A DNA stretch of 64,000 nucleotides, taken from Chloromonas sp. AAM2. Taxonomy: Eukaryota > Chlorophyta > Chlorophyceae > Chlamydomonadales > Chlamydomonadaceae. Shown piece after piece: positions 1 to 13,128 of the stretch. Below the pieces are notes generated by a model. The model made no database searches. It was not told where the DNA came from and saw nothing but the letters and a program-made list of their open reading frames with translations. Each line of letters opens with the position of its first letter. Within the stretch, counting starts at the first letter, position 1. Where the stretch lies: NCBI GenBank assembly GCA_004335635.1, contig QAXH01006562.1, positions 62,346-126,345 on the forward strand, in the 5' to 3' direction. Made by a program: the position numbers and the translations under genes.

Positions 1-691
1 CTTACTTAAGCGTGGAATCGCAAGCATAGTTTTCTTTTCTGGTGGAACTTCACCGAGTCTTCGAAATGCCCCCCACGAAACGCTCCCGCTCCTTCCATCT
101 ACCACTGTCACTTGGCGCCAGGTGGCGGATATTGAAGCAGTGTTCGGAGGCATCTTGGTTGCCCAGTGCAGGTTTACCAGTGCAAGATCTGCATGATCCC
201 GCCCGTAGACACTCTCCATGTGCTGCGCATACGGTCACTGCTGCAGTGCTGCACCTGCGCTCTTGGACAACTTCAACGCCCTGCTTTCTTTGTTCGCTTG
301 TTCGTTTGGTTTTGAATTTCTGCTTTGCATAGCACCCCAACATCCATGCTAGTCAACCACCAAATGCACAGTTGGCATAGATGTGCCACTATGGAGCCTC
401 GTACGAGCAAGCGCATCGCGAACGACCCTGCAGACAGGGATACTGAAAACACAGGCTTGGTGAAGAAAGTCAGGAGCACTTCCAGAATCGCAAAGAGTCG
501 AGGGACAGAAAGGCCCGTGGCTAGAGTTCGGAGCATGGTGGTCCGTTGAGGCCCCCAATACCCAGCGTCAGGACCAAGTTCAGGGAGACCACCACTGGGG
601 TTGCGAGTCACGTCACTCTGGTCCGGTCAGCATGATAGTATGCCATGGACTGTTTGGGGCGCACTACACTGTGACGACGTGACCTGACGTT
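1..691. other. Intergenic, no gene seen
   Basis: Short open frames lie on both strands, but none has a recognisable protein motif or splice signals in phase. The stretch lies downstream of the stop codon of the minus-strand phosphatase gene, so part of it is probably that gene's 3' UTR. Confidence 0.4.
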
Positions 692-3330
692 TCACACAGT
701 GAACGACACCCGGTCGTCCTGCACAAGTCTGCCCTGGATCAGCTCCTGGACTGTGACGTTGGCGGGGAAAGCCAGGTTAGCCACAATGCGCTCCGCTCCT
801 TCAAAAGCCTACGAAGACACAGACACAGCATTGATATGGATGGAGCCTGTGTTCCTGACTGGATCTGCGAAGCCTGACTGGACGTAGGCTTCACTCACAA
901 TGTGATTGCCACTTGCTGATAGTGTGACTGCAATTCTGGTGTCCAGAAGTCAGCTGTGAAGGGCTGTACCACCGGCAGACTTCCTCATTTCTCTGGCAAA
1001 GCAGATGCCTGACACGTTGCCCTGGATCCTCGGCTGTAGTACTGACATACACCTTTGCCTCTTGATTTCAAGCGTGTACTCCCACCATAAGTGAATCCAG
1101 CATGCTGGCCACATGCTGGGGGCTGACTGTACCAGGTCCACAGACAGCCACCCAGCCCTTCTACTGCTGTGTGCCGGCTTATTCTGTCATGTTCTTTGCA
1201 TTCCCCCAAGCAAATCCGGTACTGCCGCCACGTACCTGTGCCTTTGTGGTGGGTGTATATGTGATGATACACCTCATGCCCGCCCCCAAGGCGGCTTTGA
1301 GCCCTACAATGCTGTCCTCCACTACCACGCATTCAGAGGGCTGGACACCCATCATCTTGGCTGCTGTGAGGTAGATGGTGGGGTCAGGCTTGAGCTTGGG
1401 GACATCGTCGCCTGCATGCAAAACCCCGATATGTGCAAGAGACCGATGAGGCCGCCATCCATGCAATCCTTGCTGCATGTCACTGCAGAGAATGCGTGGC
1501 TCATGCGCCACTCACCAGCCAGGAAGCAGTCGAGTTCCTTGAAGCGCTTCTCGCCCAGCAAACAGGGCAGGCAGAACACCACGCTTGACTTGGTTGCCGC
1601 GCTGCACACGGCCACCTTGATCCCCGCGGCACGCGCCTCGTCCATCAACCGCAGCACACCGGGGCGCGGCTCAACCTCACCGCTTCTGCGCACCACACAG
1701 CACGTTTGCAGCAGCACTTGAGATGCATGCAGCACGGCGTAGGCGAGGGTTGAAAGCAAGTAGATTAACAAGAACGCTGTAGCCAGCTTTGAGATTGGAT
1801 GACAGTGTGCTTTCCAAGCAAGACCAGCAGATGCATGCCTGAGCTTCAAAGTCACGTAGGAAGAGGGGTTTGTGTGTCTGGTGCCCGTCATTGCGCCGTG
1901 ACTTGCATGCTGACTGACTTGGCCTCACACCCACCCAATCATATCCTGGTACTTGCGTGACTTCCACTCCTGCAGCTCGTCAATGATCTTGCCCTGCTCT
2001 TCTTCATTGCTAGGAGCGCGGCCCCTGCAGCAGCAGCAGCGTCACACGACCTTCTGATGCTGTATGTTTACAAGTCAGTCACAGCCAACAAGAACATGAC
2101 ATACCACGTGCCATGACACTGGAGCGGGTCCGCCCAAGTGCACGCGTCCAGGGGACTGTTCACTGCATGTATACGGGGCTGGCTGGCTCAGTGTTTTGCT
2201 AACTTCTGCGACTGGCGCAGGCCTGGCGTCCACAGCCTCCTGGCCTGGCGCTGCTCCCATCTGACATCCCTGTCCACGCACTTGCCGCTTGCGTTTGATC
2301 ATTGGGGTGCTGTGTGTTTGGTCGTGGCTGCCACACAGGTATGGCTGGCGGGCTCGTCAGATGGTGGCTCAAACACAGTTCGACATGCTGGTCAGAAAGG
2401 GCTTTGACCGGTTCACAGGAGTTGGGTTCAATACGATGGCAGCAGCATGCCAATGCTAAAAAACCTCAACCAATCATCACGGCTCGTACGGACATGCGAA
2501 CTTGAATACTTCCGTGACAGCCACTCATGGGCCACTGCGCTCAAAGGTATTGTGTGGTAACTTTGTGGGGCAACACTTGCTGTGTATCAGAGGTGATGGT
2601 GACCCCAGTGCCCACAGAGCAAGGTCTCACCCAAGGATGTTGGTGGTGGGCCAGCCATTCTCTCCAAAGTACCAACGCATCTTGGGCTTGCCGCCGCCAA
2701 CTTTGTTCTGAAGCATCTCATAGAATTCATCAGTCCAGTCCACAACACCCTGCTGGCCAGCTGCACAAGCAACCAGAGACAAAACAATCCAGTGGGTTTG
2801 AAAACGGGGTAGATGCTGAGCATGCAGTACAGTTGTGAGTGACAGGCATCTGCTTCAGGCACTTGGCTAAGCAAAGACCGGGTCTATGGCCACTGTAAGT
2901 CAGGGTTAGGGTAAGGTAGGGTTGAAGCTGTCAAAGGGCAACTGCATCTGCTGCAGAACCTGTAGCCTGTGTTTTATCGCCTGCACAAGTTCTGCCCTGT
3001 TCTCACTCACGGCAGCGGACATCAAAGTTCTGGAACGAGGCGTTATATGCGAGCCGATGCAGCTCCTCTGATTCCAAAATCACGCCTGCAGTTTGCAAGA
3101 ACAGTTCGTGTGGTTTGCTTCCATGTATCAGTGCATGTCAGGTGCACTTGCTGGCTGCTCAGGTAAGGTACCTGCACGATACCCTTGGTACCCGCACCAT
3201 CGCAATCAAAGATCAGCGCCTTCATCGTTGCCGCTGCAGACACGTTGGGTCTGCAGCGTGGAGATTTGTGTGTCAAAGGCCGAATGGAGGCTCGCATCGC
3301 CATCCTGCAAGCAACATTATCTTCAAGCAA
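692..3330 (-). CDS. CbbY-like HAD-family sugar-phosphate phosphatase, probably plastid
   Basis: Seven exons on the minus strand: 3330-3198, 3085-3011, 2760-2631, 2024-1935, 1685-1516, 1411-1236 and 808-692. Phase carries through every GT-AG junction to a TGA at 694-692, giving 296 residues. HAD motifs appear in order: FDCDG (nucleophile and acid/base aspartates, split by intron 1), VCSAATKSS (motif II), KLKPDP (motif III lysine) and VVEDS (motif IV). The cap segment GGGKPKMRWYF is typical of plant and algal CbbY-like proteins. Members of this family remove phosphate from xylulose-1,5-bisphosphate, a misfire product that inhibits Rubisco; that role is inferred here from family membership. The first 30 or so residues are rich in Arg, Ser and Ala, like a transit peptide. 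In-frame ATGs at 3330 and slightly downstream are all possible starts. It is divergent from the kinesin gene. Confidence 0.92.
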
Positions 3331-3729
3331 TTGATTTTCCCGTCGTCAAACGAAGCAAGGTCAGCTGAAATTGGTCGTGCTTTATCTGGAAATTGCGTCT
3401 TGCTTCTTGCCACGAATGTAATTGATCCTGTCCACGTACCCGGCACGGGGGCCACATTGAATTGAACTCTTCATGAATGCCATGATGATATGATAGCTCA
3501 ATAATACGCCAACAGCTTGCGCCCTACATAATAAAGATGAGCGTTTCAAAGAACCTGCCCACATGAACCCGCAAAATTTCCCAGCTCCAATGGAAGCCTG
3601 CTGCGCGTTGGATACTGTAAACGCACACAAGCAAACAGTTGCAACTGGCCAGGCTCGCAATTCACAGTGCGCATTCTAGCAGAGGACGATTGACAGCTTT
3701 GGGTCAGGCAGCAGCTTTGAGACCTCCCG
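3331..3729. promoter_or_regulatory. Divergent promoter region between phosphatase and kinesin
   Basis: About 400 nt separate the start of the minus-strand phosphatase from the start of the plus-strand kinesin. The two genes must therefore share this space for their promoters and 5' UTRs. I see no clear TATA box or other named element. Confidence 0.4.
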
Positions 3730-6700
3730 ATGGAGGAACGGCGCAACAGCCGCATTCCCAGGCCCGTGGGCCCAGCAGGAGGCAAACCTTTAGCAGAGAA
3801 GGTATGCGAGAGGGCCAGGGTTCTTCGACTGCCATGGAAACGAAAAGTCAAAATGTTCAAGCGCTACACTGCTTGTCTCGCCCGCAGACCCTCAATGCTG
3901 GTCCTGGGGACCGTAAGCGTCGTTTGGAAACCATTCAGGAGCCCAGCAAGCGACCAGCAGCTGTGGGAAATACCTCAGCGCCAGCTCGGCCAGCCAGGTC
4001 CGCCCCAGCTCCAGCTCCTACTCCATCATCCAGCCAGCCTACTGCATCGTTTCTGAGCCATGGGGACCAGAAGACTCCTTCTGGACCTTGTCCTGGTGAA
4101 GAGACCTTTGAGGAGATTCAAGCACGACTGGGTGTCACAGTGGAGGACGTGCTTGGCAGAAAGATGGCCTTCAAGAAGGCACTGAAGCCCGAAAAGAAGA
4201 TCGAGGAGATGGTACCAATGATCAAAGAGCTCAGGTGGGATGCCATGCAGCTCATGAAGCTGCAAAGGGCGTACTGACCCTCCATGTGCAAGATTGGAGG
4301 CATGCCAAGTTGGATGCATGCATGTGAGTGCATGCATTCAACCCCTTCAAAATCTGCTCGCGACTTTGCTACCAAGCTTGGCACTGCTCATACCTAAACA
4401 GCCCATGCTCCTGGCCAGAGCGTTCAAGGGCTTGTAAGCTTGTGCCTTTGAGCGACCTGGCTCCGCTTGCATTGGGTTGCCTTTCCAGGGCTGCCGGCTG
4501 GCACCTGCTGGCTGGGCGAGACGAGGCTGTGCTTGAAACATCCAAGTGGCGCATGCACTTTGATCAGTTGGAGGCAACAGCTGCAGCAGACAAGGCGGAA
4601 TGGGCCAAAAAGCAAGACGCTATCGAGCAGCAGATGAAGGAGATACAGGTGCATGCAGCGTGCAAGGCCAGTTTGGGTAGTTGCAACAAACATGTGTTCA
4701 GCGGTTGGACACGCAGGGCAAAGGAATAGTCAACATGCGGAAGGTGCAGACTTCAATGTGCACTTGCAGAGTGTCACTCACTGTACAGCAAGGCAGAGTG
4801 AGCACGTGTATGTAAGATGCTTGTAAGGCCTACTGGCAGAATCTGAGGGGAGGAATACATCTTCACAATCAGCCATCCCTGGTTTTGGTACAGGCCTTGC
4901 TCTCGCTGGCGGAATCCAACACCACCAAGCTGACTCATGAGCTGGCCACTGCTGAGGGGCTGGTCAACGAGCGCACCACCACACTCGCCACCACGCAGCA
5001 GCAGCTGGCCACCACAGCCGCAGAGCTCGAGGCAGCAAAGACAAGCATCAAGGACAAGGATGCCAAGGTGTGTCATCCATCCTTTCAACGCCTTGCTGAG
5101 GCAAGATCTTGCCTTGACATCAACGCCCCTAGCAGCACCATTCAGACTCTGGTCGGCAGCAGGCCTGACCTGAGATTCTACGATGAAATGACTGAGTGTT
5201 ACATGGCTGACATGGGTGCCCGGCTTGTGTGTGTCCATGCTTGTGTTCTGGCTTCAGATCAAGGAGATGGAGGACGTGGTGCGTCAGAGCCAGTCCTACT
5301 CATCCACCCTCCAGAGCTACAACACGAGCCTGCAGAACGACCTCAAAGAAGAGAAGACCAAGCGGGATGAGGCAACCAGGGAAAGGGACATGCTGCAGGT
5401 ACAGTGGGCTGGTACCCGCATGGTCTGTGCGTGGGTGTGTGTCAGGAATGCGTGCTGGCCGTGTGGCACGTCTCTAGCAAGGGCGAGGGGGCTCAAGCAG
5501 TTCGACATCGACATAGGCACTCACGGCACCATCTGCTCGTGTGGGGTTTTGTGGGCCACCGACTGCGTGTATTCTTGTGGACCATCGCAATAACCTGCGC
5601 GGCTTGTCCTTGGTTTGGTTGCAGGGCAAGGCTGCAGAGCTGGGAGGCCAGGTCAAGAGCCTGGAGCACCAGCTGTCATATGACAAGGTAGGCTGCTTAT
5701 GACGTGGTGCAACAATCTATACACAAGCCACTGCTCAACAGCAAAGCAGGACTCAATTAGATTGACAGACTACTGGGGGAAACAGGCAAGGTGCAGCACA
5801 ATAGGCATCCTGGGCCGCCTGCTTCACATGCCAATTGTCACAACATGATCCACAACGTGTGTTCAATGTCAATTTCCAGGACCAGGTGTCTAAGCTGAGC
5901 GAGGAGCGTGACACCGCTACCCGGGAACTGGCTGTGCTGAGGGCCGACCTGGGCAACACACGGGCAGAGAGGGACAGGCTGCTGGCTGAAAACGAACGCA
6001 TGGCAGAGGAGGTGGCGCGCATCAGGTGAGCAACAGCTCGCCACATCATCCTTTCCTGCATGTCGTTTGCCACAGAGGTTCTACCAACCACACCCGCATA
6101 ACCAGTGGCACGACCCTTGTGCATGCCCTGCCACTTCAGGTCTGTTGGGGGCAAGAGCCTCGAGACGCTGGAGACCCTGATGAACGACAAGGCCACCATG
6201 GAGGTGCAGCTGAGCACGCAGCAGCGGCTGCTGTCGGAGATGCGCCAGGAGCTGGCCCTGGCCAAGGAGCACAGGGCCATGGCAGAGAGCGCGTCCACAA
6301 CGCAGGGCACGCAGGTCAGTTACTTGTCTCATGAACACTGCTCACTTGGGATACTGTTGGTGCAGAGGTTGTGTTAGGAAGGTGCTGCCTGGCTGGTATT
6401 TTCATGGCATCACAGCTTCACTCTAAGGTAATATTTTCTCTAAGTCATTCTGTTCACAACTGTTCTGCATCCGCAGGTTGCCGATCTGACTTCTCAGCTG
6501 ACGGCTGCTCAACAGGCACTGGCAGAAGCCGAGACCAAGGAGGTCCAAGGCGAGACGATTCGCCGCAAGCTGCACAACATTATCCAGGTGTGAAGGCACC
6601 TTGAGTCTTGGGCATGGTGGGCCTGCAGCCCGTTTGTGGGTGGGCAATCTGTCAGCACCTTGCGACGCCTGCCCACACATTCATTACGTACAATGAACAG

Positions 6701-9013
6701 AGCAGAATCGATGGAACGTCGTTCGCGCTGGTTGCTCCTTGTCTCACGCCGCTCCCCACGCCTTGCTGCATCTTGACCTGCATGTCGAGTATGCCTGCAC
6801 AGGAGTTGAAGGGCAACATCCGTGTCTTCTGTCGTGTGCGGCCCATCAGCTCGGCAGAGACTGCAGCGACTGAGCATGACAGCATATTGGCGCTTGAGTT
6901 CCCGCCCACCACAGACCTTCTGGCATCAAGCGTCATCCTGCAGGTAATAGTTTGAACTCTGACCATTCTGAATTCACGGCAACATGCCCCTTGCAAGCAC
7001 TAACGCTTAGTGCAACCCTGCCATGGCGGTTTTGTGTTTCACACAGGCCCCCACACGCGGCGCAGAAGGCCCCAATGCCACAAGCAGCCGACATACCTTT
7101 GCCTTTGACAAGGTCTTTGCTCCCGGCTCAAGCCAGGATACTGTGTTTGAGGAGATCAGCGAGTTGGTGCAGAGCGCCTTGGACGGAGACAAGGTCTGCA
7201 TCTTTGCGTATGGCCAGACAGGCAGCGGCAAGACTTACACAATGCTTGGCACGGACGACCAGCCAGGCATGATTCCCAAGGCAATGCGACAGGTGAGAGA
7301 ACGAGGGAGCAGAAGCGCCAATCGCTTACTTGGAGTGTCAGTTTGGACCACCACCGCGGGCTGGACACCTTAGGTAGCTTAGGTTAGCAGTCGGCAATCC
7401 CGAGCATGATCTTTTCGGGAGTCGAGCCATGTGTGATACCCGCGATACATCTGTCCGAGAGTTCATGACCATGCATTCTGTCTGGCGCCGCCGCCGCAGA
7501 TCTTTGACACGAGCTGCAAGCTCGGCGGCCAGGGGTGGAGCTTTACCATGAGCGCGAGCATGATGGAAATTTACAACGAGGAGATCAAGGACCTCCTGTG
7601 CAAAACACGCAAGCCAGCGGACAAGAAGCACAACGTGGCGCACAACGCGGATGGCACCACCACCGTCAGCGACGTGACTTGCATTGATGTGTCGAGCTCG
7701 GAAAAGGTACGCAGTTAAAACAGTTAAAGCAACCCGACTCCCAATGGGTGTGCAACGAAGGCTCCCTGGCCCTAGTGTGCGTGAACGCAACGTCTTCAAA
7801 CGCAACGTTTTAACGGGGCGTACATCAGGAACGCCCACCCACCGTGCCATCTCGCAGATCTCGTCAGGACCCTGTCTGCGAACCGACCCTGCAAACCTCA
7901 GCACCGGCCATCGCTGCCTCATTCACAGCCCTTGCATCAGTCATGCGACTTGTCACACGAGTTATTTGCATGTGTACGTGGCGCAGGTTGATCTGCTGCT
8001 GAGCCAGGCCATGGAGCGGCGGTCTGTGGGCGCCACCCAACTCAACGAGCAGTCGTCCCGGTCGCACATGGTCTTCATGCTCAAGATTGACGGAACCAAC
8101 ACATCAACAGGTAGGGCAGGCACTTGGATTGTTATTGGCGGGCGGGTCTGCATTCAAGGTCCGTTTCGGGCCATGGTGCTCACCAATGTCTGCCAGCAGC
8201 AGTACAGATTCTCACCTTGGCTGACTATCCTTTACGACGGTTAGCGCCACTGCAAGGCCATAATTCATGACCCGTTTCGCACATGCTGCTCTGGTAAGGT
8301 TGCGTACAGGTGATGGCCCCCACTGTCGTGGTCACCAATTTGTGGTGATCAACAGTCATTCCATGAATGCTTCTGGGCCACGGTTGCATTCTTGTTGCTG
8401 CCTCTTTTGCCGCCAATCTCTTGGGCCTACCTCAACCTCTCACACTCACCTCGCCAATGGCTCTCTCTCAACACGCACGAATCCTGTGTTCTGCCCTGCT
8501 ACAGGCCAGACCATTGCTGGTGTGTTGAACCTGGTTGACTTGGCGGGCAGCGAGCGCGTCAAGGAGAGCGGGGCCACAGGGCAGCAGCTCAAGGAGGCGC
8601 AGAACATCAACAAGTCGCTGAGTGCACTGGGGGATGTCATTGCCGCCATAGGCAACAAGGACAAGCACGTGCCCTTCCGCAACTCCAAGCTCACGTACCT
8701 CCTACAGGTCAGCTGTGCTCTGTGCAGCTAGCAGGCCAGGACCGATCGTTGTTGTTTCAAGGCATGCAATGTCAATCATGCACATATGCATCATGAAGGG
8801 CAGATTCAACATCACACACATCACATCACATCAATACATTTGTTCGTGATCTGTTGCTGCCTTCAGAACTGCTTGGGCGGAGATTCCAAGACGCTCATGT
8901 TTGTCAACGTTGCACCCACACGAGAGTACGCTGGAGAGAGCCTGTGCTCATTGAGATTTGCAGCCAAGGTCAATGCCTGCGAAATTAACCCAAAGCGCCA
9001 GGTGACCAAGTGA
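3730..9013 (+). CDS. Kinesin-14, C-terminal (minus-end directed) motor
   Basis: Fifteen exons: 3730-3801, 3888-4234, 4489-4648, 4894-5067, 5258-5398, 5625-5687, 5880-6025, 6140-6314, 6477-6587, 6803-6943, 7047-7292, 7500-7706, 7987-8110, 8505-8707 and 8867-9013. All junctions are GT-AG and in phase, giving 818 residues. Layout: a basic, Pro/Ser/Ala-rich tail (about residues 1-110), a long coiled coil rich in Glu, Lys, Gln and Leu (about 140-450), the kinesin-14 neck [14 protein letters not shown], then the motor. The motor has the P-loop GQTGSGKT, switch I NEQSSRSH and switch II DLAGSE, and ends [12 protein letters not shown] motor at the C terminus with this neck marks the KIFC1/ATK/Ncd branch, which slides and bundles spindle microtubules. 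Cargo or mitotic role is inferred from the family. An alternative upstream ATG at 3639 reads through intron 1 and is less likely. Confidence 0.95.
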
Positions 9014-9595
9014 CCGAACCAACCAAAATAGCACATCATGCTGGCATGGCTGGCAACCACGACAACAGCCCGAGTGGATCACCATTGCTGTATATGGCGT
9101 TCCCTGACAGATCATGGAAGAGTTACAGTGCTTGAGTCAGTGCAGGGCGCCTCCTACAGACTGTCCTGAACAGCGGGACTAGATACTTGGGGTTGGCTTG
9201 GCAGACCAGCGTGGAAAAGCAAGTGCTACAGCGGAGGCCATACAACATACAAGACGTGTGCGTGCATTCAAAGACCATTCGCTAGTTTATGATGTCTGAC
9301 TGAAATGGTCTGCCGGAGGTGATCAAAAGCATAGCCATGACCTCACAAGAGTGAACCGTAAAACCATGGCCATAACATCATCCAACTGTCTGGTTGAGTT
9401 GCTAACACGGTTCCTCTGCTGAATTTTCTCAATGATGTGAACCTGCGCTGAGCTTGGTGGGGGCAATTGTTAACGTCACTCACCGAGCTCATCATCCTCC
9501 AGTCTCTCACCTTGCTCCTGTGGCAATGAGACGTGACAGCCCAACGCATGTGGCGCGACGGACTAGAGCATACGCAACACGTTAAAAACATGGAT

Positions 9596-9740
9596 GTCTG
9601 CCAGTTCTGGGACACTTCCTGGGAGTACCACTGGAACCGGTGTTGTAAGTGCGAGCAAGTGTCGACCTGGGGTCGCAATTTGCTGTGCGTGGTTCTCACC
9701 GGCACTGTGGTCACACACTGTGTGTCAGGAAAACACTGTG
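9596..9740 (-). repeat. Transposon-like family A, end copy
   Basis: The sequence from GTCTGCCAGTTCTGGGACAC at 9596 on through the following 140 nt matches the reverse complement of 16808-16968. The shared part includes the core TGTCCCAGAACTGGCAAAC and a subterminal GGTTCCAGTG-like block. It therefore represents one end of the family described at 16518-16985. Confidence 0.7.
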
Positions 9741-9839
9741 GATGTATTAGTATGCGCGTCAATTGCACATGGGGTGGACAACCGTCCGCCACTGCTGCAT
9801 CCACTCATGGCCCCTGGCCTCATTCATGTAACAGGACAC

Positions 9840-10113
9840 CCGTGCAATCCCAGATGTGGGCTACTCCACGCCTTGGCTGCACCAGCGTCAGCAAGAGGCT
9901 GAGCTTGCGCACGGTGAGTGTCTTGCCCACCCAGGTAAGGTTTGAGAGGCGCACGACCATGAGGCACACTGGCGTGATCAATGCAGCATGGCTGGAGTGG
10001 CTCATGGGCTATGAGGAAGGGTGGACCAGCGTTTAGTTCAACTTCACTCCATCTCTTCTTGCAGTCTGCTCATTTTTGTAGCCCAGCACCAGCTCACTTC
10101 TCACGCGTGAGAA
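9840..10113 (+). repeat. Left arm of a long inverted repeat
   Basis: About 270 nt here match the reverse complement of 10855-11140 with scattered mismatches and small gaps. The inner edge is a perfect 16-nt palindrome, TTCTCACGCGTGAGAA, at 10098-10113, found again at 10855-10870. The arms face each other across about 740 nt. This is the structure of a foldback or terminal-inverted-repeat element. No transposase is visible in the spacer. Confidence 0.8.
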
Positions 10114-10854
10114 AATTGCTTGTAATGCTTGTAATGACCCAGTATCCACAAGTCCCACTGTTGTCCCAGTACTGGCAGTACACCATCGTCAGCCAACACA
10201 TCCTGTTTGAACACACATGAGTGTCACCTATACTGGGACCAACACCCTCTTTTGAGGTCACAGTCAAGCAGGTGTGTCCGTCACGATGAACATACACGAT
10301 GACTTCACCGACAATTCAACTCGTTCACACGCACATACAGACACATCAAAACAGCAGTCCTCCCCTATGATGGCAGCCCTTTCACATGCTGAATTGCCAA
10401 TGGCCATCTTGCCCATGCTCACCTACAATGTGATGCAGCAACTGTACCCTAGCTCTGTGTACACACCTTGTCCGGCTGCGCCCTTGCGCCTTCGCTTGGC
10501 TTGGCAGCCACGAGCTCCTCCATCTCCGAAGTAGGCGAGTGGTGCAATGAGCTTCGGGATTGTGCAGGAGCGTGCAGATGCAAAAGGCAAACTGGTTCGT
10601 GCTGTGGGTTGCTAATGCTGTGCCAGGTGTCCCCTTCGGTGCTATGCAGCGCGCTGTCGCAGCCTGCGACATGCCCGGTGTGCTCACCTGATCTGGGCAA
10701 GGGCTGCTGGAGGGCCCACACTCCAGTTGAGTAGCTGGAAGCAGATTAGGCAACCCTGCGAATGTATGCGATTTCGAAGAAGAGTAGCAAGTTCGATTTC
10801 GAAAGGCAGTTCAAAGTATTCTCGATCTCAATTCGGGGTCCTCGGAGATCTGAT

Positions 10855-11140
10855 TTCTCACGCGTGAGAAGTGAGCTGGTGCTAGGCTACACAAACCAGA
10901 AAGACTGCAACACAAGAGAGGGAGTAAAAATGAACTAAATGCTGGTCCACCCTTCCCCATAGCCCATCAGCCACTCCACCCATGCTGCATTGAGCACGCC
11001 TGTGTGCCTCATGGTCGTGCGTCTCTCAAACCTTACCTGGGTGGGCAAGTCACTCAGCGTGCGCAAGCTCAGCCTCTTGCTGGCACTGGTGCAGCCATGA
11101 CGTGGTGTAGCCCACACCTGGGACTGCACAGGGGCTGTGA
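10855..11140 (-). repeat. Right arm of a long inverted repeat
   Basis: Inverted partner of 9840-10113, beginning with the same palindrome at 10855-10870. Differences between the arms show the duplication is not recent. Confidence 0.8.
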
Positions 11141-12210
11141 CAGCAGGCGAGGTGTGTTGCTTGTCCTTTTTGCCACCTTTTCTCTGGTATGCACTTGGGT
11201 CAAACATCAGCACTGGGGCAGTCCACGGCACATGAAGAGGCACCAAGCGTGGTAGGGCCATGAAAGACACTTGGCTTGTACGGGGTGTCTGGGTTATGCG
11301 AGACGGTAGCAGCCCTCATCAGTGTAAGGGCGTGGAAGGCAAACACCATGCATCGCATGAGCATTCATACAAAGTGGTGATGCCGAGGCATGTGCTGCTC
11401 ATGCTCATGCATGGAGTATACTCGGCAGGATCAAATGCGCTTCAATCCCATACCCATGCTCACACCTGCAAATCTACAAGGTGTGGCCCATGTCAGTATG
11501 TGTCGTGTTTGCTAGCATAGTGCGTGCCGTTCAGTCAGCGTCAAGATATGTCAAGGATTGTCAAGGATAGTAATGCACGTGCCAATGATTGTGCCCCTAA
11601 GCGAATACGGGCACTTTGCCTGACTCGTCATACGCCTCTGCATGCAAGGCCCGTGGTTGCATGCTTGGGCCCTTGCGTGGATTTGCATTGGATGCATGAG
11701 ACCAAATCACTTGTGCTTCTCTGTAGAGGCGTGTGATCTGTCGGTGACATCCCATCAGAACGCTTCCTCGTGCTCGATGTGCCACGGCTGTTGCACACAG
11801 TATAGGACCCTGCACCCACAGCAGCAGCACCCTGGAATTGTAAAATAAAAAAAAGTTTTTTTCGTACCTCCAACTGCCACCCTCACACAAAAAACCCAGT
11901 CAAACTATGACGTGTCTTTTCCTCAAAGTCTGTTGACGACGGGAGATCGCGCACGAACATAGTTTACGTTGCCTGGCCTCTAGACCTCCGCCGACTTAAA
12001 GTCAAGCTCTTGCACGAGCTTCCGAGACTTATCCTTATCGCACAGAATTCCGCCCTCGTGCCCTTTCAACGTCGGTCGCTTCTGTCCATATGAGTACCTT
12101 CACAAGTTCAGGCACGGCCCGGCGAGTCACGGCTTTCCGCGAGCAGGTACGATGGTGACGCACATGCCTTTTTAGGGCTGTGTCGTGGGACATTCGCGAA
12201 GGAACAACCC

Positions 12211-13128
12211 ATGAGATCTGATAAGAGGCGAGCATGCCCTGACGCAGCTGCTGCTGGATGCGCTTGTCTGCAGAGCCGCGCCCTGCGCACAGTGCTCAAG
12301 CTCGCTGCCGTCGCGTCCACAGCCCAGCGTGGCTGGAACATGCGCAAGAAGACAATTCTTCCCGTCACTAGGGCAATCAGTGAGTGCACATCGACTGGCG
12401 AAAGTAGGGTCATGTTAATGGTATTGTTGTGCGCAACGACCCATCGGGGTTGATAACCGACGGGTCTACAGAGGCCTATTTATGGTGACAAGGTTATGGG
12501 CAGGGCAGCTGATGCTGTTTTCGTTAATATATTGAAAATGGCTGACGGCATCTCGCTGTTTTGATCTGGTCTGAGTGCGTATGGCCGTGGGTGCTGCGAC
12601 GAAATTGACGCCGTTGTGCTGCTCAGGTCCTGACCGTGATGCTGCGGAACCTGTCCCTCCCAAGCCCGAACAAGCGCCCGATGAGGAATCTCTATCCAGT
12701 AAGGCATTTTTTGAATTAAACGACCGTGCATAAGAGTAACAGTTGGAGCTTGGTTATCTAAGTTCAAGTTATCAACGCATTATTGGACTCGGTCTAGGTG
12801 AAGTTGACATTGCCGCCGCATCCCACCACCTAGGTCCTACTAGTCACTACCACTCGCTTCGACAGCAATTGAGTACCGTGCATCACCTACTGTAGGTTTC
12901 CACCATGAAAGCCGAGAGGAGCTCAGGAAATCAGGGGCAGTTGTCCACGAGGAAGTGCGGCCACACGCGCACCCCCACCCCTGCACCGGCCCTGCCGAGC
13001 TGCCTCTGAAGGAGCCCTCCCATGACCCTGCACACCACCCGGGATCAGAGCCTGTCATGGGCCCTGCTTCTGGCGCCCAGTGGGTCAAGGGGACACCCAC
13101 CCACAACGAGCATCCCGGCTCATCCTAA
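12211..13128 (+). CDS. Possible small unknown protein, three exons
   Basis: Three open segments join in phase at good splice sites: 12211-12379, 12627-12698 and 12896-13128, ending in TAA, for 157 residues from the ATG at 12211. The frame stays open upstream of that ATG to an acceptor-like site near 12178, so a further 5' exon is possible; I could not join the candidate ATG at 12091 in phase. The N-terminal part is basic with the stretch WNMRKKTILPVTRAIS. The rest is rich in Pro, His, Glu and Ser. I recognise no domain. In-phase joining of three exons is the only support, and the gene sits among repeats, so it may be spurious or element-derived. Confidence 0.35.

Larger units (their letters stand above)
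9014..12210. other. Repeat-rich intergenic region
   Basis: No gene could be assembled here. The stretch holds one end of a dispersed transposon-like family (9596-9740) and a pair of long inverted arms (9840-10113 and 10855-11140). An A/T run near 11840 is also present. Open frames over the arms mirror each other because the DNA is inverted; they are not separate genes. Confidence 0.6.

Noticed and set aside
2901..2935. GGTTAGGGTAAGGTAGGG, which resembles telomere repeat.
   Set aside because: Only one or two irregular units, lying inside an intron of the phosphatase gene; not a telomere tract.
3639..4277. A 212-codon open frame at the start of the kinesin gene.
   Set aside because: It reads through introns 1 and 2. 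The spliced model starting at 3730 keeps phase and leads into the coiled coil.
9343..10036. Long open frames on both strands, with a protein-like string shared with 10935-11270.
   Set aside because: The shared string arises because the DNA is an inverted repeat; no start, domain or splicing supports a gene.
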